Positions 9,094-17,586 of a stretch of DNA of 64,000 bases are shown here, piece after piece. Made by a program: the position numbers and the translations under genes. Position 1 is the first letter of the stretch. Each line of letters begins with the position of its first letter. The stretch comes from Massilia mucilaginosa (GTDB taxonomy: Bacteria; Pseudomonadota; Gammaproteobacteria; Burkholderiales; Burkholderiaceae_D), in assembly GCF_011682145.1 (NCBI RefSeq), contig NZ_WHJH01000038.1:1-64000 (forward strand), read 5' to 3'. The notes beneath the pieces were generated by a model that worked only from the letters and a program-made list of their open reading frames with translations, did not search any database and was not told where the DNA came from.

Positions 9094-10085
9094 CAGACGA
9101 AGGAATCCTCACCTTTGCCGAGCACGATCTGGCCTTCGTCGGACAGGCGGCGCACGATCTGCAGGATTTGTTTTTGCTGGGTTTCGACTTCGGACAGGCG
9201 CACCGGTCCTTTCGATTCGAGGTCTTCGCGCATCATCTCGCCGGCGCGCGCCGACATGTTGCGGAAGATCTTCTCGCGCAGTTCCTGCGAGGCGCCCTTG
9301 AGCGCCATGATCAGCATTTCGGACTGCACTTCGCGCAGCAGCAACTGGATGCCGCGGTCGTCGATGTCGATAATGTTGTCGAACACGAACATCTCGTCCA
9401 TGATCTTCTGGGCCATGTCGTTGTCGTAGTTCTTGATGTTGTCCATCACCGAACCTTCTTGCTCGCCGCTCATGAAGTTGAGGATCTCGGCCGCCGCGCG
9501 CACGCCGCCCAGCGACGATTTCTTGATGTTTTCGTTACCCGACAAGAGCTTGGTCAGCACGTCGTTCAGTTCGCGCAGGGCGGCCGGCTGCACGCCGTCC
9601 AGGGTGGCGATGCGCAGCACCACGTCGTTGCGCAGGCGGTCGGTGAAATTGCCCAGGATTTCGCACGCCTGGTCGCGTTCGAGGTGGACCAGGATGGTGG
9701 CGATGATCTGCGGGTGCTCGTTGCGGATCAGTTCCGACACCGACGAGGCGTCCATCCACTTCAGGCTTTCGATGCCCGACGCATCCTTGCCGCCCAAAAT
9801 GCGCGACAGCAGCACCGAAGCCTTGTCGTCGCCCAGCGCCTTGGTCAGCACCTGGCGGATGTACTCGTCCGAATCGAGGCCGACCGTGGAAATGAGTTCG
9901 GTCTGCTCGCGAAACGAGTCGAGCACCGTGACCACCTGTTCGTGCTGCACGTTCTTCATGGTGGCCATGGCCGCGCCGAGTTTGAGCACCTCGCGCGGGC
10001 CGAGGAAGCGCATCACTTCGGCCGCCTCGGATTCGCCGATGGCGAGCATCAGGATGGCTGCCTTCTGGATTCCATTATCATTCAT
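9093..10085 (-). CDS. fliG: Flagellar motor switch protein FliG
   Basis: Torque-generating rotor protein of 330 residues that contacts FliF, FliM and the MotA stator. The conserved armadillo EHPQ motif is present (NEHPQIIATILVHL), as are the C-terminal charged helices (NIIDIDDRGIQLLLREVQ) and the end segment MSARAGEMMREDLE followed by SKGPVRLSEVE. It overlaps fliF by 8 nt upstream and fliH by one base downstream. Standard length and order. Confidence 0.98.
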   Translation of the reverse strand: MNDNGIQKAAILMLAIGESEAAEVMRFLGPREVLKLGAAMATMKNVQHEQVVTVLDSFREQTELISTVGLDSDEYIRQVLTKALGDDKASVLLSRILGGKDASGIESLKWMDASSVSELIRNEHPQIIATILVHLERDQACEILGNFTDRLRNDVVLRIATLDGVQPAALRELNDVLTKLLSGNENIKKSSLGGVRAAAEILNFMSGEQEGSVMDNIKNYDNDMAQKIMDEMFVFDNIIDIDDRGIQLLLREVQSEMLIMALKGASQELREKIFRNMSARAGEMMREDLESKGPVRLSEVETQQKQILQIVRRLSDEGQIVLGKGEDSFV

Positions 10086-11784
10086 TTGTACCTACCCATG
10101 CCTTGATGACGTTTGCGACGATGCGCGGATCTTCCTGCGCCAGTTTCTTGGCCAGCGCCAGGTTGGCCCGGTAGCTGTGGTCCTGCGCCGATTCGGCTTC
10201 CGCCTCGGCTTCGGCCTGGGCCGCGGCCACTTGCGCTTCGCTGGCCTCGTCGGCCTTTTCTTCCTCTTCCGCGGTCGGCTCGGGCGGCAATTCGTGGGCC
10301 TTGTCGAACTTGGTCATGACCGGGCGCAGCATCGGACGCAGCAGGCGGAAGTACAGGAACGCAATGATAGCGGCAACGAACAGGTACTTGGCGATATCCT
10401 TGGCCAGCGGCAGGTTGGCCGGGTCGCGCCACCAGTCGAGCGTCGGCGCCGGCACGTCCGGCTTGTCGACGCCGTCGAACGCGGCATTGGTCACGTTGAG
10501 GGTGTCGCCACGGTCCTTGTTGTAGCCCATCGCTTCCTTGACCAGGTCGTTGATCTGGGCCACCTGGGCGGCCGACAGCGGCGTCACCGTGACCTTGCCG
10601 GTCCTGGCGTCGACCGAGCGGCGGTGGTTGACCAGCACGCCGACCGTCAGGCGCTTGACCAGGCCCATCGGGCGCTGCTCGTAGCGGATCGTCTTGTCGA
10701 CTTCAAAATTGGTGGTGGTGTCCTTGCGGGTCGGGCCGCTGACCACGGCCGGGGCCGCGCCTGGCGCGCCGGCGGCGTTCAGGGGCGCGGTGGCCAGGCC
10801 CGGGGGCTGGTTGGAGAGCGCGCCCGGCACGCCGGCCGGGTTGACAGTGCCGGGACCGTTCGCTTCCGAGGTCTGCTGGCTGCGGATCGATTGCGGCTCC
10901 GGCGGCGAATTCGGCTTGTAGACTTCGGCGGCGGTATCGACCTGGGCGAAATCGATATCGGCGGTCGCTTCGGCGCGCACATTGCCGGGGCCGACCAGCG
11001 GCGTAATCAGCGACTCGACCTGCTTGATGATGTTTTTCTGGATCGCTTCGACGTATTTGAGCTGGTTGGGGTCGAGCTTGCGGGCGTTGTTGCTCTTGTC
11101 GGGGTCCGACAGCAGGTTGCCGGCCTGGTCGACCACGGTCACGTTCGAGACCGGCAATTCGGACACGCTCGAGGCCAGCAGGTGGACGATGGCGTTGACC
11201 TGGGCCTGGTCGATCACGCGCCCGGTTTGCAGGTTCAACAAGACCGAGGCGGTCGGTTTTTGCTGTTCGCGCACGAAGACCGACGGTTTCGGCAGCGCCA
11301 GGTGCACGCGCGCCGAGCTGACGGCGGCGATCGACTCGATCGAACGCGCCAGTTCGCCTTCGAGCGAGCGCTGGTAATTGACTTGTTCGTGGAACTGGGA
11401 CACGCCCAGTTTCTGGTTTTCCATCAGCTCGAAGCCGACCGTGCCGCCCTTCGGCAAGCCTTGCGCGGCCAGCTTGAGACGCACGCCGTGGACCTGGTCC
11501 TCGGGCACCATGATCGAGGCGCCGCCGTCCGAGAACTTGTACGGCACCGCCATCTGGTCGAGCGAAGCGGTGATGGCGCCGCCATCCTTGTCGCTGACGT
11601 TGGCAAACAGGATACGGTATTCGACGCGCTGGCTCCACATCCAGACGGCCAGCATCAAGGCCAGCACCAGGGCGATGCCGAGACCACGGATGAAATTCTT
11701 TCCGAGCGGAGTCTGCAGGAACGTCGGGGGCGGCGTGTCCTGTTGGGGGATATCGACGAGTTCTTCTGCGGTTGCAGCTGCCAT
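10078..11784 (-). CDS. fliF: Flagellar MS-ring protein FliF
   Basis: Forms the membrane MS ring, the first structure in basal-body assembly. The 568-residue protein has transmembrane helices near residues 30-50 (GLGIALVLALMLAVWMW) and 455-475 (YLFVAAIIAFLYFRLL), a periplasmic ring-building region between them (SVFVREQQKPTASVLLNL; LVNHRR), and a C-terminal acidic FliG-binding tail rich in Glu and Ala. It is the first gene of the minus-strand block and is divergent from fliE, with 242 nt between the starts. Confidence 0.98.
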   Translation of the reverse strand: MAAATAEELVDIPQQDTPPPTFLQTPLGKNFIRGLGIALVLALMLAVWMWSQRVEYRILFANVSDKDGGAITASLDQMAVPYKFSDGGASIMVPEDQVHGVRLKLAAQGLPKGGTVGFELMENQKLGVSQFHEQVNYQRSLEGELARSIESIAAVSSARVHLALPKPSVFVREQQKPTASVLLNLQTGRVIDQAQVNAIVHLLASSVSELPVSNVTVVDQAGNLLSDPDKSNNARKLDPNQLKYVEAIQKNIIKQVESLITPLVGPGNVRAEATADIDFAQVDTAAEVYKPNSPPEPQSIRSQQTSEANGPGTVNPAGVPGALSNQPPGLATAPLNAAGAPGAAPAVVSGPTRKDTTTNFEVDKTIRYEQRPMGLVKRLTVGVLVNHRRSVDARTGKVTVTPLSAAQVAQINDLVKEAMGYNKDRGDTLNVTNAAFDGVDKPDVPAPTLDWWRDPANLPLAKDIAKYLFVAAIIAFLYFRLLRPMLRPVMTKFDKAHELPPEPTAEEEEKADEASEAQVAAAQAEAEAEAESAQDHSYRANLALAKKLAQEDPRIVANVIKAWVGTNE

Positions 11785-11944
11785 GGTGGTGGGTGTCCGA
11801 CGGGCCGGGGCCCGAAACTGGGTAGGAATTTCCCAAACCTGCGCAAAGGCTGGGGCTCAGACGCCATTATGTGGGGGAGGGCCCCCGCTCAAAGCATCGA
11901 ACAGAGCGCGCTTTCCGGCCCTGCTCGACGGCCCGGCTCGCCAC

Positions 11945-11967
11945 CAGGGTGCTATTCTGGCACCCTG
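11945..11967. promoter_or_regulatory. 8-bp inverted repeat in the fliF-fliE divergent control region
   Basis: A perfect inverted repeat, cagggtgc - 7 nt - gcaccctg, lies in the 242-nt region between the divergent fliF and fliE starts, 60 nt upstream of the fliE ATG. Its position suggests an operator for a flagellar regulator or a small hairpin in a leader. No master-regulator site can be named from sequence alone. A sigma-54 reading of the adjacent bases fails on spacing. Confidence 0.35.
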
Positions 11968-12026
11968 ACTTCGCTGGTATACATATTGCGTATTGTACGC
12001 CCGGCGGTCTGAACAGAGGAAACGAC

Positions 12027-12377
12027 ATGAATGTGAACGGAATCGGATCGGACCGGATCGAAGCCATGATGGCCCAGCTCAAGGCGGCGGCGACGCGCCC
12101 GGCCGGCGGTGTCGGGCCGGCGGTCAAGGTCACGCCCGAGCCGGCCGTCGCCAAGGTCGATTTCGCCGATGCGCTCAAGAATTCCATCGCCCAGGTCAGC
12201 GACGCCCAGCTCAAGGCCGGCGAGCAGGGCAAGGCCTTCACCATGGGCGACGACAGGGTCAGCCTGTCGGATGTGATGGTGTCGATGCAGAAAGCCAGTA
12301 TCGGGTTCCAGGCCACCGTGCAGGTGCGCAATAAGCTGGTGTCGGCGTATCACGAGATCATGAATATGCAGGTGTAA
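12027..12377 (+). CDS. fliE: Flagellar hook-basal body complex protein FliE
   Basis: Small rod-MS ring adaptor, 116 residues. The start at 12027 (MNVNGIGSDRIEAMMAQLKA) is preceded by a purine-rich ribosome site (gaggaaacgac) and gives the family's normal length; longer upstream starts are not supported. The C-terminal half is diagnostic: DRVSLSDVMVSMQKASIGFQ then VQVRNKLVSAYHEIMNMQV. It is divergent from fliF, the common arrangement in Betaproteobacteria. Confidence 0.96.
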   Translation: MNVNGIGSDRIEAMMAQLKAAATRPAGGVGPAVKVTPEPAVAKVDFADALKNSIAQVSDAQLKAGEQGKAFTMGDDRVSLSDVMVSMQKASIGFQATVQVRNKLVSAYHEIMNMQV

Positions 12378-12517
12378 GGTCCGGGCGTGGCGGCGGCTCC
12401 CGTCAACGAACCGGATGGCTGGCATGGCTGAACCGGCATCGATATTGAATTTATTGCACGTATTTGGTTTATGCTTGGCGTACCGCAAGCTCGCGGCGAT
12501 GTCGTGAAAGGTCGATC

Positions 12518-13327
12518 ATGTCCAAGCAGCCCTCCCGCTTGCCTGCGCGCTTGTTCCTTGCCGGCTTATTACTTTCACCCCTCGCAGCCCACGCCTTGAC
12601 GGCGACTTCCAGCGTGCAAGTCCGCCAGCTCAGCATCGAAGTGATCGATCTGCGTCCCGACGATGGCGTGGCGCCCGTCGTCGAGTTCGGGCGCCCCTAC
12701 GTCACGTCGCGCGTGGCGTACAGCGTTGATCTGGAAGCAAACGATCCGTTCTTGCAATATGGCTACGGCGCCCTAGAACATACCTGGACGGTCGGCGCCG
12801 CGCAGACGTCCACCGAGCCGACCGCGCTGACGGCATCGACGGTCTATCACGGGCCGGCCCTGAGCAACCGGTCCATTCATGCCGGCAATACCTACGGTGT
12901 GTCTTTCTCGCTCTCGCCGCACACCGCCGTGCGCTTCAGCGCAGCGGTCGACCTTACCGCCTCGCCGCCCGACGCTACGGCGCTCGCATCGAGCGTGGCC
13001 ATCTTCAGCGGTCAGCTTGAGGAAGAGCGGTTCATCTATTCAAGTTTCAATTCCTATTACAGTTCAGTCGATAACGGAACCGGTACCAATTTGTTTTCCA
13101 GAACCTTGCAGACCGGAGAACATCGCGGCACGGGCGGGTTCACTTTCTGGGCCAACGCCTATGCGGGTATCTACGGCGTGCCGTCGATGCCGGAACCGGC
13201 GACGTACGCGATGCTGCTCGCGGGCCTGGGACTGGTGCTCTGGCGCCGGCGTGGCGCAGCCAGTGCCGACGCGTACGGCCCGACATACGCCGGCCGGCTG
13301 CCCCTGACTGGCCGCACACGTGCCTAG
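12518..13327 (+). CDS. PEP-CTERM sorted exported protein (family member 1)
   Basis: Predicted secreted protein of 269 residues of unknown function. It has a signal peptide (LPARLFLAGLLLSPLAAHA) and a C-terminal PEP-CTERM sorting signal: PEPATYAMLLAGLGLVLWRRR near residues 223-243. Unusually for the class, about 25 further residues follow the Arg cluster. The N-terminal part (SIEVIDLRPDDGVAPVVEFG) is clearly related to the two PEP-CTERM proteins at 41968-42741 and 42813-43580 (IDLDLTDNISPSITF; VDLDLNDGIDASITF). Members of this class are anchored or released through exosortase and often linked to exopolysaccharide; no exosortase is in the window. Confidence 0.8.
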   Translation: MSKQPSRLPARLFLAGLLLSPLAAHALTATSSVQVRQLSIEVIDLRPDDGVAPVVEFGRPYVTSRVAYSVDLEANDPFLQYGYGALEHTWTVGAAQTSTEPTALTASTVYHGPALSNRSIHAGNTYGVSFSLSPHTAVRFSAAVDLTASPPDATALASSVAIFSGQLEEERFIYSSFNSYYSSVDNGTGTNLFSRTLQTGEHRGTGGFTFWANAYAGIYGVPSMPEPATYAMLLAGLGLVLWRRRGAASADAYGPTYAGRLPLTGRTRA

Positions 13328-13345
13328 CGGTTTTGTATATTCACT

Positions 13346-13831
13346 ATGGCCATTGACCTGAGTAACGGCTCGCTCGCGCTCGACGCGGATCGCACGATCG
13401 GCGGCGACACCCTGCGCGGCGAGTTTGCATCGCGCCTGGCGTCGAAAAATGACATCGATAAAGGAAATCTGAATGGATGCCATGTCTATTTTACCGACCT
13501 GGTTTTATGGGGGCGGAACTTCGGCGGCGCGCTGCGTTTTGAGAATGAACGCCTGCATGTCATCGATCTGGTATGGCGCGACGGCCCGGTGAGCCGCTTG
13601 GGTAACGACGCCACGCCGGACGACTTGCTCAAGGAAAAACGTCAACTGAGCAGGATGCTGGCCACGGCATGGGCGCGCGAGGCGACCGATTCCACCACGG
13701 GCGTCGATTATTTTCAGTTTTCCTGGGGACTGGTCATGGTCAGGGCAGACCTGCGTTCCACCTTGTGCAGCGTGACGATCGATTATTTTTCGAGAAAGGA
13801 CGCCTTATCGGGGCCGGGCGGACCATCCTGA
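13346..13831 (+). CDS. Hypothetical protein, possibly 5' part of a disrupted gene
   Basis: An open frame of 161 residues starting MAIDLSNGSLALDADRTIGG and containing well-behaved protein-like sequence up to VTIDYFSRKDAL, then a short GPGGPS end. No ribosome site is obvious. Its stop shares one base with the ATG of the next frame (TGATG), which could mean translational coupling. Alternatively a frameshift near 13800 has split one longer gene, because the next frame reads through the junction as GRLIGAGRTILMAVARFDLE. No recognised domain. Confidence 0.5.
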   Translation: MAIDLSNGSLALDADRTIGGDTLRGEFASRLASKNDIDKGNLNGCHVYFTDLVLWGRNFGGALRFENERLHVIDLVWRDGPVSRLGNDATPDDLLKEKRQLSRMLATAWAREATDSTTGVDYFQFSWGLVMVRADLRSTLCSVTIDYFSRKDALSGPGGPS

Positions 13832-14172
13832 TGGCCGTCGCCCGGTTCGATCTGGAGCATGTGCTGGTCGACGGGACGATGGTGGCGCCGTTGTCGCGCA
13901 CGGATTTTCTGGCGGCGATCGACACCGGACGGCTGCGGTGCGATGCGGCGACAAGGCAAGCGGACCGGCCTTCGTACGGCATGCGGGTCACCCTGCACGG
14001 CCAGGATTTCTACATGAGCGACTATCAGCGCGACGTTTTCGCTTCGCGTGGGGTTACTTGTCCAGCAGCGCATCGCTGCACGGGATGGCGGTCAACCGGG
14101 GCATCGGATGGTCGATCCAGCCGCAGAAAAACCGTTGTAACCGATCGTCTTTCGATTTCTTGCTTGCAATAA
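13831..14172 (+). pseudogene. Hypothetical ORF, probable frameshifted 3' part
   Basis: 113 residues from an ATG overlapping the previous stop. The first 70 residues look like real protein (MAVARFDLEHVLVDGTMVAP; MRVTLHGQDFYMSDYQRDVF). After about 14040 this frame degenerates to Arg/Thr/Cys-rich sequence, while the third frame becomes protein-like (WGYLSSSASLHGMAVNRGI) and stays open to 14285. I infer a one-base frameshift near 14040, or a sequencing error there. The product of an intact version is not recognised. Confidence 0.4.
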
Positions 14173-14239
14173 CTCCTCACATCGCGTTTACTCGTGCTTT
14201 TGCGCGGCTTGAGTGCCGGGAAAGCACGATTGCCGATTC

Positions 14240-15058
14240 ATGGATGAGAAACACGAAACCTTCCCGAACGCGCTGGAAGCGCTGATGCTGGTCATCGCGT
14301 TGTACATGGCCGAGTACCTGGTGGGTGCGGCGCTGTACGACGTGCGCGGCGCCTTGTCGATGGAACCGCGCGACCTGGGCGGCATGATCATGGTGCTCGG
14401 CTATGGCATCGTCTTCACCGGGCTGATGGGCTATAAAAACCTTAGCTATCGCGAACTGTTCCATTCTTCGCGCGCAGGGGGACGACCCGCGCTGTTGGTG
14501 CTGTTGCCGGCACTTTCCCTGACGCTGCCATTGCTCTTCATTTCCATGGTCACGCTGGACGCGGCGCTGCTGGCGCTGTTGCCCATGACGTCGCAGGACC
14601 GGGCGCTGCTGGCCAGCCTGAATGCCGACAGCGTCACCATGCTCGTGGCCATCTGCCTGCTGGGGCCGGTGCTCGAGGAAATGCTGTTTCGCGGAATTAT
14701 CCTGCGCAGCTTCCTGGGCCAGTATCCGAAATGGGCCGCCATCCTGGCCTCGGCCGGCCTGTTCGGCTTTGCCCACATGAATATCTATCAATATGTCGGC
14801 GCTGTGATCATCGGCGTGTTTCTCGGCTGGCTGTACGAGCGCACCAGGTCGCTGATACCGTGTATCGCGCTGCACGCCGCCTACAATACCGCCTGCGTCA
14901 CCGTCGACTGGGACGACGCCGGCAGGGCACAGGACAGCTTTCCGCTGTTCGCCCCCTCGACCTGGTTGCTGGCGATGTTGCTGGGCGCTGTAGGGATGAC
15001 CATCTTGTACCGTATATTGCAGGTGCCGGCAGGGCGGCGCGGCCCGGCCGATCGGTGA
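14240..15058 (+). CDS. CPBP-family intramembrane metalloprotease
   Basis: Predicted polytopic membrane protease of the CPBP (CAAX protease/bacteriocin-processing, Abi) family, 272 residues from MDEKHETFPN. The three conserved motifs are present: EEMLFR (146-151, the EExxxR glutamates), FAHMN (177-181) and LHAAYN (211-216). Six or more hydrophobic segments surround them. The start at 14240 is preferred to 14213 because the extra residues are non-conserved. Bacterial members are variously linked to bacteriocin immunity or peptide maturation; nothing nearby identifies the substrate. Confidence 0.85.
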   Translation: MDEKHETFPNALEALMLVIALYMAEYLVGAALYDVRGALSMEPRDLGGMIMVLGYGIVFTGLMGYKNLSYRELFHSSRAGGRPALLVLLPALSLTLPLLFISMVTLDAALLALLPMTSQDRALLASLNADSVTMLVAICLLGPVLEEMLFRGIILRSFLGQYPKWAAILASAGLFGFAHMNIYQYVGAVIIGVFLGWLYERTRSLIPCIALHAAYNTACVTVDWDDAGRAQDSFPLFAPSTWLLAMLLGAVGMTILYRILQVPAGRRGPADR

Positions 15059-15186
15059 ATGCCGCCACCGCGGGTTTTCCCGGCACGGCAATGTCGATGA
15101 TATCGCCCTTTGCCGGATTCATGGCCCGTCCATGATAATGCCCGTTATGATGCCGACTTGATGCCCCGTTCGAGCAGGAGTTACCG

Positions 15187-15507
15187 ATGGAACTTAGAAA
15201 CAGGCTCGATCAAATCAAGATCGATCTTGCCGCGTATTATGCTTCGGACTTTACGAATGCCGAAGACGATACAAGAGAAAACCAATCGCTGAAGTCAAGG
15301 ATGCGCGAAGTGATATTCGCTGCCTACGACCAGCATGAGCATGAGCTGTTTAACGATGCGTTCGATGTTCTTTCAAAGAGTACCGGATGCGCGGAGGATT
15401 ATGCTATTTTCGTCGAGATAACCGATGTGCTGGTCGATAAAAATATGATCACGCTCGATCGATTCCGGGAGCTTTTGCATGGCTCTCCTTGCAACCGATG
15501 GTTGTGA
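15187..15507 (+). CDS. Small acidic hypothetical protein
   Basis: 106-residue protein (MELRNRLDQIKIDLAAYYAS...), with a strong ribosome site (AGGAG, 7 nt ahead of the ATG). It is predicted helical and acidic, with no signal peptide or membrane segment. GC content is visibly lower than in the flagellar genes, which suits acquired accessory DNA. No family recognised; size and setting resemble small accessory or immunity-type genes, but that is only a guess. Confidence 0.6.
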   Translation: MELRNRLDQIKIDLAAYYASDFTNAEDDTRENQSLKSRMREVIFAAYDQHEHELFNDAFDVLSKSTGCAEDYAIFVEITDVLVDKNMITLDRFRELLHGSPCNRWL

Positions 15508-15592
15508 GCGCGCCGCCGCAGTGCAGCGGCGCGCTGCTGCCCGCCTGGCGCCTGCCCGGCCCCGGCGAATGACCGATCAATGAAAGGCACCC

Positions 15593-15901
15593 ATGTTCTG
15601 GAATCTGGATATAGGGAAGGGCGTGGTCGTGTACGACCAGATTTCCCATCTGCCCGATGCGTTTGACGTGGCCGTGCATGTCGGCTGTCTCAGGGAAGAC
15701 ATGCTGCAAATCCGATTCGGCGATCATCTGTTGCTCGATGTCGGCTGGTATCCTTCGTTCAACGAACAGGGCCGCTTTCTCCTGCTGCTGGTGAAAGATC
15801 AGGCATGGGACGAGCCGCTTGAAAAAGCCAGGTTCAAGCATGTGGTCTCGCTCAAACAGCGGATCGTCCGCATCGCCCGCAAGCTTGCTTGCCCACTTTG
15901 A
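15593..15901 (+). CDS. Small hypothetical protein
   Basis: 102 residues starting MFWNLDIGKGVVVYDQISHL, with a ribosome site (GAAAGG) at suitable distance. The protein is mostly predicted beta strand (VAVHVGCL; LQIRFGDHLLLDVGWYP) with a basic C-terminus (KQRIVRIARKLA). No signal peptide, membrane span or recognised motif. It lies 85 nt after the previous small gene and 13 nt before the next, so the three may be cotranscribed. Confidence 0.6.
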   Translation: MFWNLDIGKGVVVYDQISHLPDAFDVAVHVGCLREDMLQIRFGDHLLLDVGWYPSFNEQGRFLLLLVKDQAWDEPLEKARFKHVVSLKQRIVRIARKLACPL

Positions 15902-15914
15902 AACGGAAACCCAT

Positions 15915-16271
15915 ATGTCCACCTGTTTTCGACAACTGCTGCCTGGCGCGCTCCTGACGCTTGCCGCGGCGAGCGCCAGCGCGACCAGCCCTTGCGAGGA
16001 CCCGGAAGGATGCCTGGACAAGTGGCCGGTCATGATACTTATTTTGATGGAAACACAATTGGCATACTGTCCGGCGTTGGTCTCCCTGACTGACGCTCAA
16101 AAAGAGGAACTGGTGCAGGAGAACTTCAAATCCGGAGGCACTCCCGGCTACCTTGCGCGTTTGCGCGCTACCGAACACTATGCCCATCGTCCCGATATCG
16201 CCGCCCAGATCAAGGAAAAGCCGGAGCTCATCGAGGAGATGTGCAAGGAATTGATGATCAAGCCAAAGTGA
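15915..16271 (+). CDS. Small exported hypothetical protein
   Basis: 118 residues beginning MSTCFRQLLPGALLTLAAAS with a cleavable signal peptide (cut likely after ASA near residue 23). The mature part is about 95 residues, has four Cys (CEDPEGC, AYC, EEMC) that could form disulfides, and ends in a charged helix. The start at 15915 is chosen because it places the signal peptide at the N-terminus; the longer frame to 15819 overlaps the previous gene. Function unknown. It is convergent with the lipoprotein gene at 16310. Confidence 0.65.
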   Translation: MSTCFRQLLPGALLTLAAASASATSPCEDPEGCLDKWPVMILILMETQLAYCPALVSLTDAQKEELVQENFKSGGTPGYLARLRATEHYAHRPDIAAQIKEKPELIEEMCKELMIKPK

Positions 16272-16309
16272 GGAGGGGGGGCCAGCGCCGCCGCCAACCC
16301 TCCGCAAGG

Positions 16310-17461
16310 TCAGTTGCCGCAACCTTCCAGCGCCGGTTCGCCGCAGGCGATCAAGCGCTGCACCGTGGCATTGCGCGGATAATCCGTGTGCGCGCTGGTC
16401 GGCAGTTCCAGCAGTCCCAGATACGTGGGCGCGTTCGACACCACCACGTCGATGATCGGATAGGTGGCGCGCGCGGCGAAGGGGCTGTTCACCAGGGTGT
16501 ACGCCAGCACGTCGTTCGGATCGGTGAACGCCACCACGGTCGGCACATTGGTCGGCTTGCCCACGCCTTGCACGCGGTTGCGCTCGACGAGCGCCTGGAT
16601 CGGATCGGCCGGAAAGTCATTCGGCCCGCGCGGCGCCATGCTGCCGTCGAGATCCATTTCCGCCAGCCGCAGCAGCGGCAACTGGTTGGCGCGCATGAAC
16701 ACCAGCGAGGTGCGGTTGAACACTTGCAGCGCCGTCACCGACTGCGCCGGCGTGCCGGACAGCCGGAACAGGGCGTCGAAGGTCACTTTGCTGCCCAGGC
16801 TGTCCGTGATGAGCACCAGCGGCAGCGGTTCCGGCGGGACCTGGCCGCCGCCCGGCACCAGCGCCGCACCGGTCCCGTTGCCGCCGCCCACCGCTTGCAG
16901 GATGGCCGTCTGCATGCGCTGGCTGATGGCCTCGCGCGCCTTGCCCTGGTAAATCACGGCGTCGGACAGGCAATCGTCGAGCAGCTTGTCTTTCAGCGCG
17001 CGGTTGAGCGCGGCGCGCTTGTACGGATAGGCGGGCTGGTCCGCCGGGCAGGTGGCGGATTTGTTGCTCTGGTCGTAGCACAGCTCGGCCTTGAGCGGCG
17101 TCGTCAGCGGCGACCACAGGAGCGCGTTGATGTTGACCGGGCCGCCCGCCAGCGACAGGCTCTGACGGTACAGCACGATGCCGGTGTCGCCCACATCGCT
17201 GCGCGACAGCGCCACCTGGGCCGTGTCGCCGCCCAGGCCGGTAACCAGTTGCTCCACCGACTCCCTGGCCCAGGACTCGTCCTGGGTGCAGATGCCATGC
17301 ACCAGCAGCACGTCGAGCGCGCGCTCCGGCTTGAGCAGGCTGGCCACGCCCGCAAAGGTCGGCAAGGTGGCCGGGGTGGCGTCGAGCACGGGGGTGCGGT
17401 AGGGGCTGGAACAGGCCACCAGGCAGGCCAGGGTGGCTGACAGCACGAGTGTACGTTTCAT
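16310..17461 (-). CDS. Lipoprotein with alpha/beta-hydrolase features
   Basis: Predicted lipoprotein of 383 residues. Three ATGs stand in tandem; the third (17461) is chosen because a GGAGA ribosome site sits 6 nt upstream of it and directly abuts the first. The N-terminus MKRTLVLSATLACLVACSS has a lipobox with Cys17. The mature protein contains ALDVLLVHGICTQDESW, typical of the first strand and oxyanion loop of alpha/beta hydrolases, and LVLITDSLGSKVTFDALF, which may hold the nucleophile elbow (DSLGS). No substrate can be inferred. It separates the two flagellar blocks. Confidence 0.7.
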   Translation of the reverse strand: MKRTLVLSATLACLVACSSPYRTPVLDATPATLPTFAGVASLLKPERALDVLLVHGICTQDESWARESVEQLVTGLGGDTAQVALSRSDVGDTGIVLYRQSLSLAGGPVNINALLWSPLTTPLKAELCYDQSNKSATCPADQPAYPYKRAALNRALKDKLLDDCLSDAVIYQGKAREAISQRMQTAILQAVGGGNGTGAALVPGGGQVPPEPLPLVLITDSLGSKVTFDALFRLSGTPAQSVTALQVFNRTSLVFMRANQLPLLRLAEMDLDGSMAPRGPNDFPADPIQALVERNRVQGVGKPTNVPTVVAFTDPNDVLAYTLVNSPFAARATYPIIDVVVSNAPTYLGLLELPTSAHTDYPRNATVQRLIACGEPALEGCGN

Positions 17462-17586
17462 CATCATTCTCCGAAAAAGTCCGCGGTGAACTTGAAACAT
17501 ACGCCCTCGGGCCAGGCCGTGCCCGGCTATCGGCACGCTGTTGGCCGCCCGTCAATCAGGCTGCTGCCGGGTGGATATTTCTTGGC

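Noticed and set aside
11957-11976. Possible sigma-54 promoter (TGGCAC...TTCGCT) before fliE
   Set aside because: The spacing between GG and GC is 12, not the required 10, and the GC is missing at the right place.
9433-12012. Long plus-strand open frame of 859 codons opposite fliG and fliF
   Set aside because: It lies fully antisense to two clear genes, is rich in Arg, His, Gln and Val as expected for the complement of GC-rich coding DNA, and has no domain.
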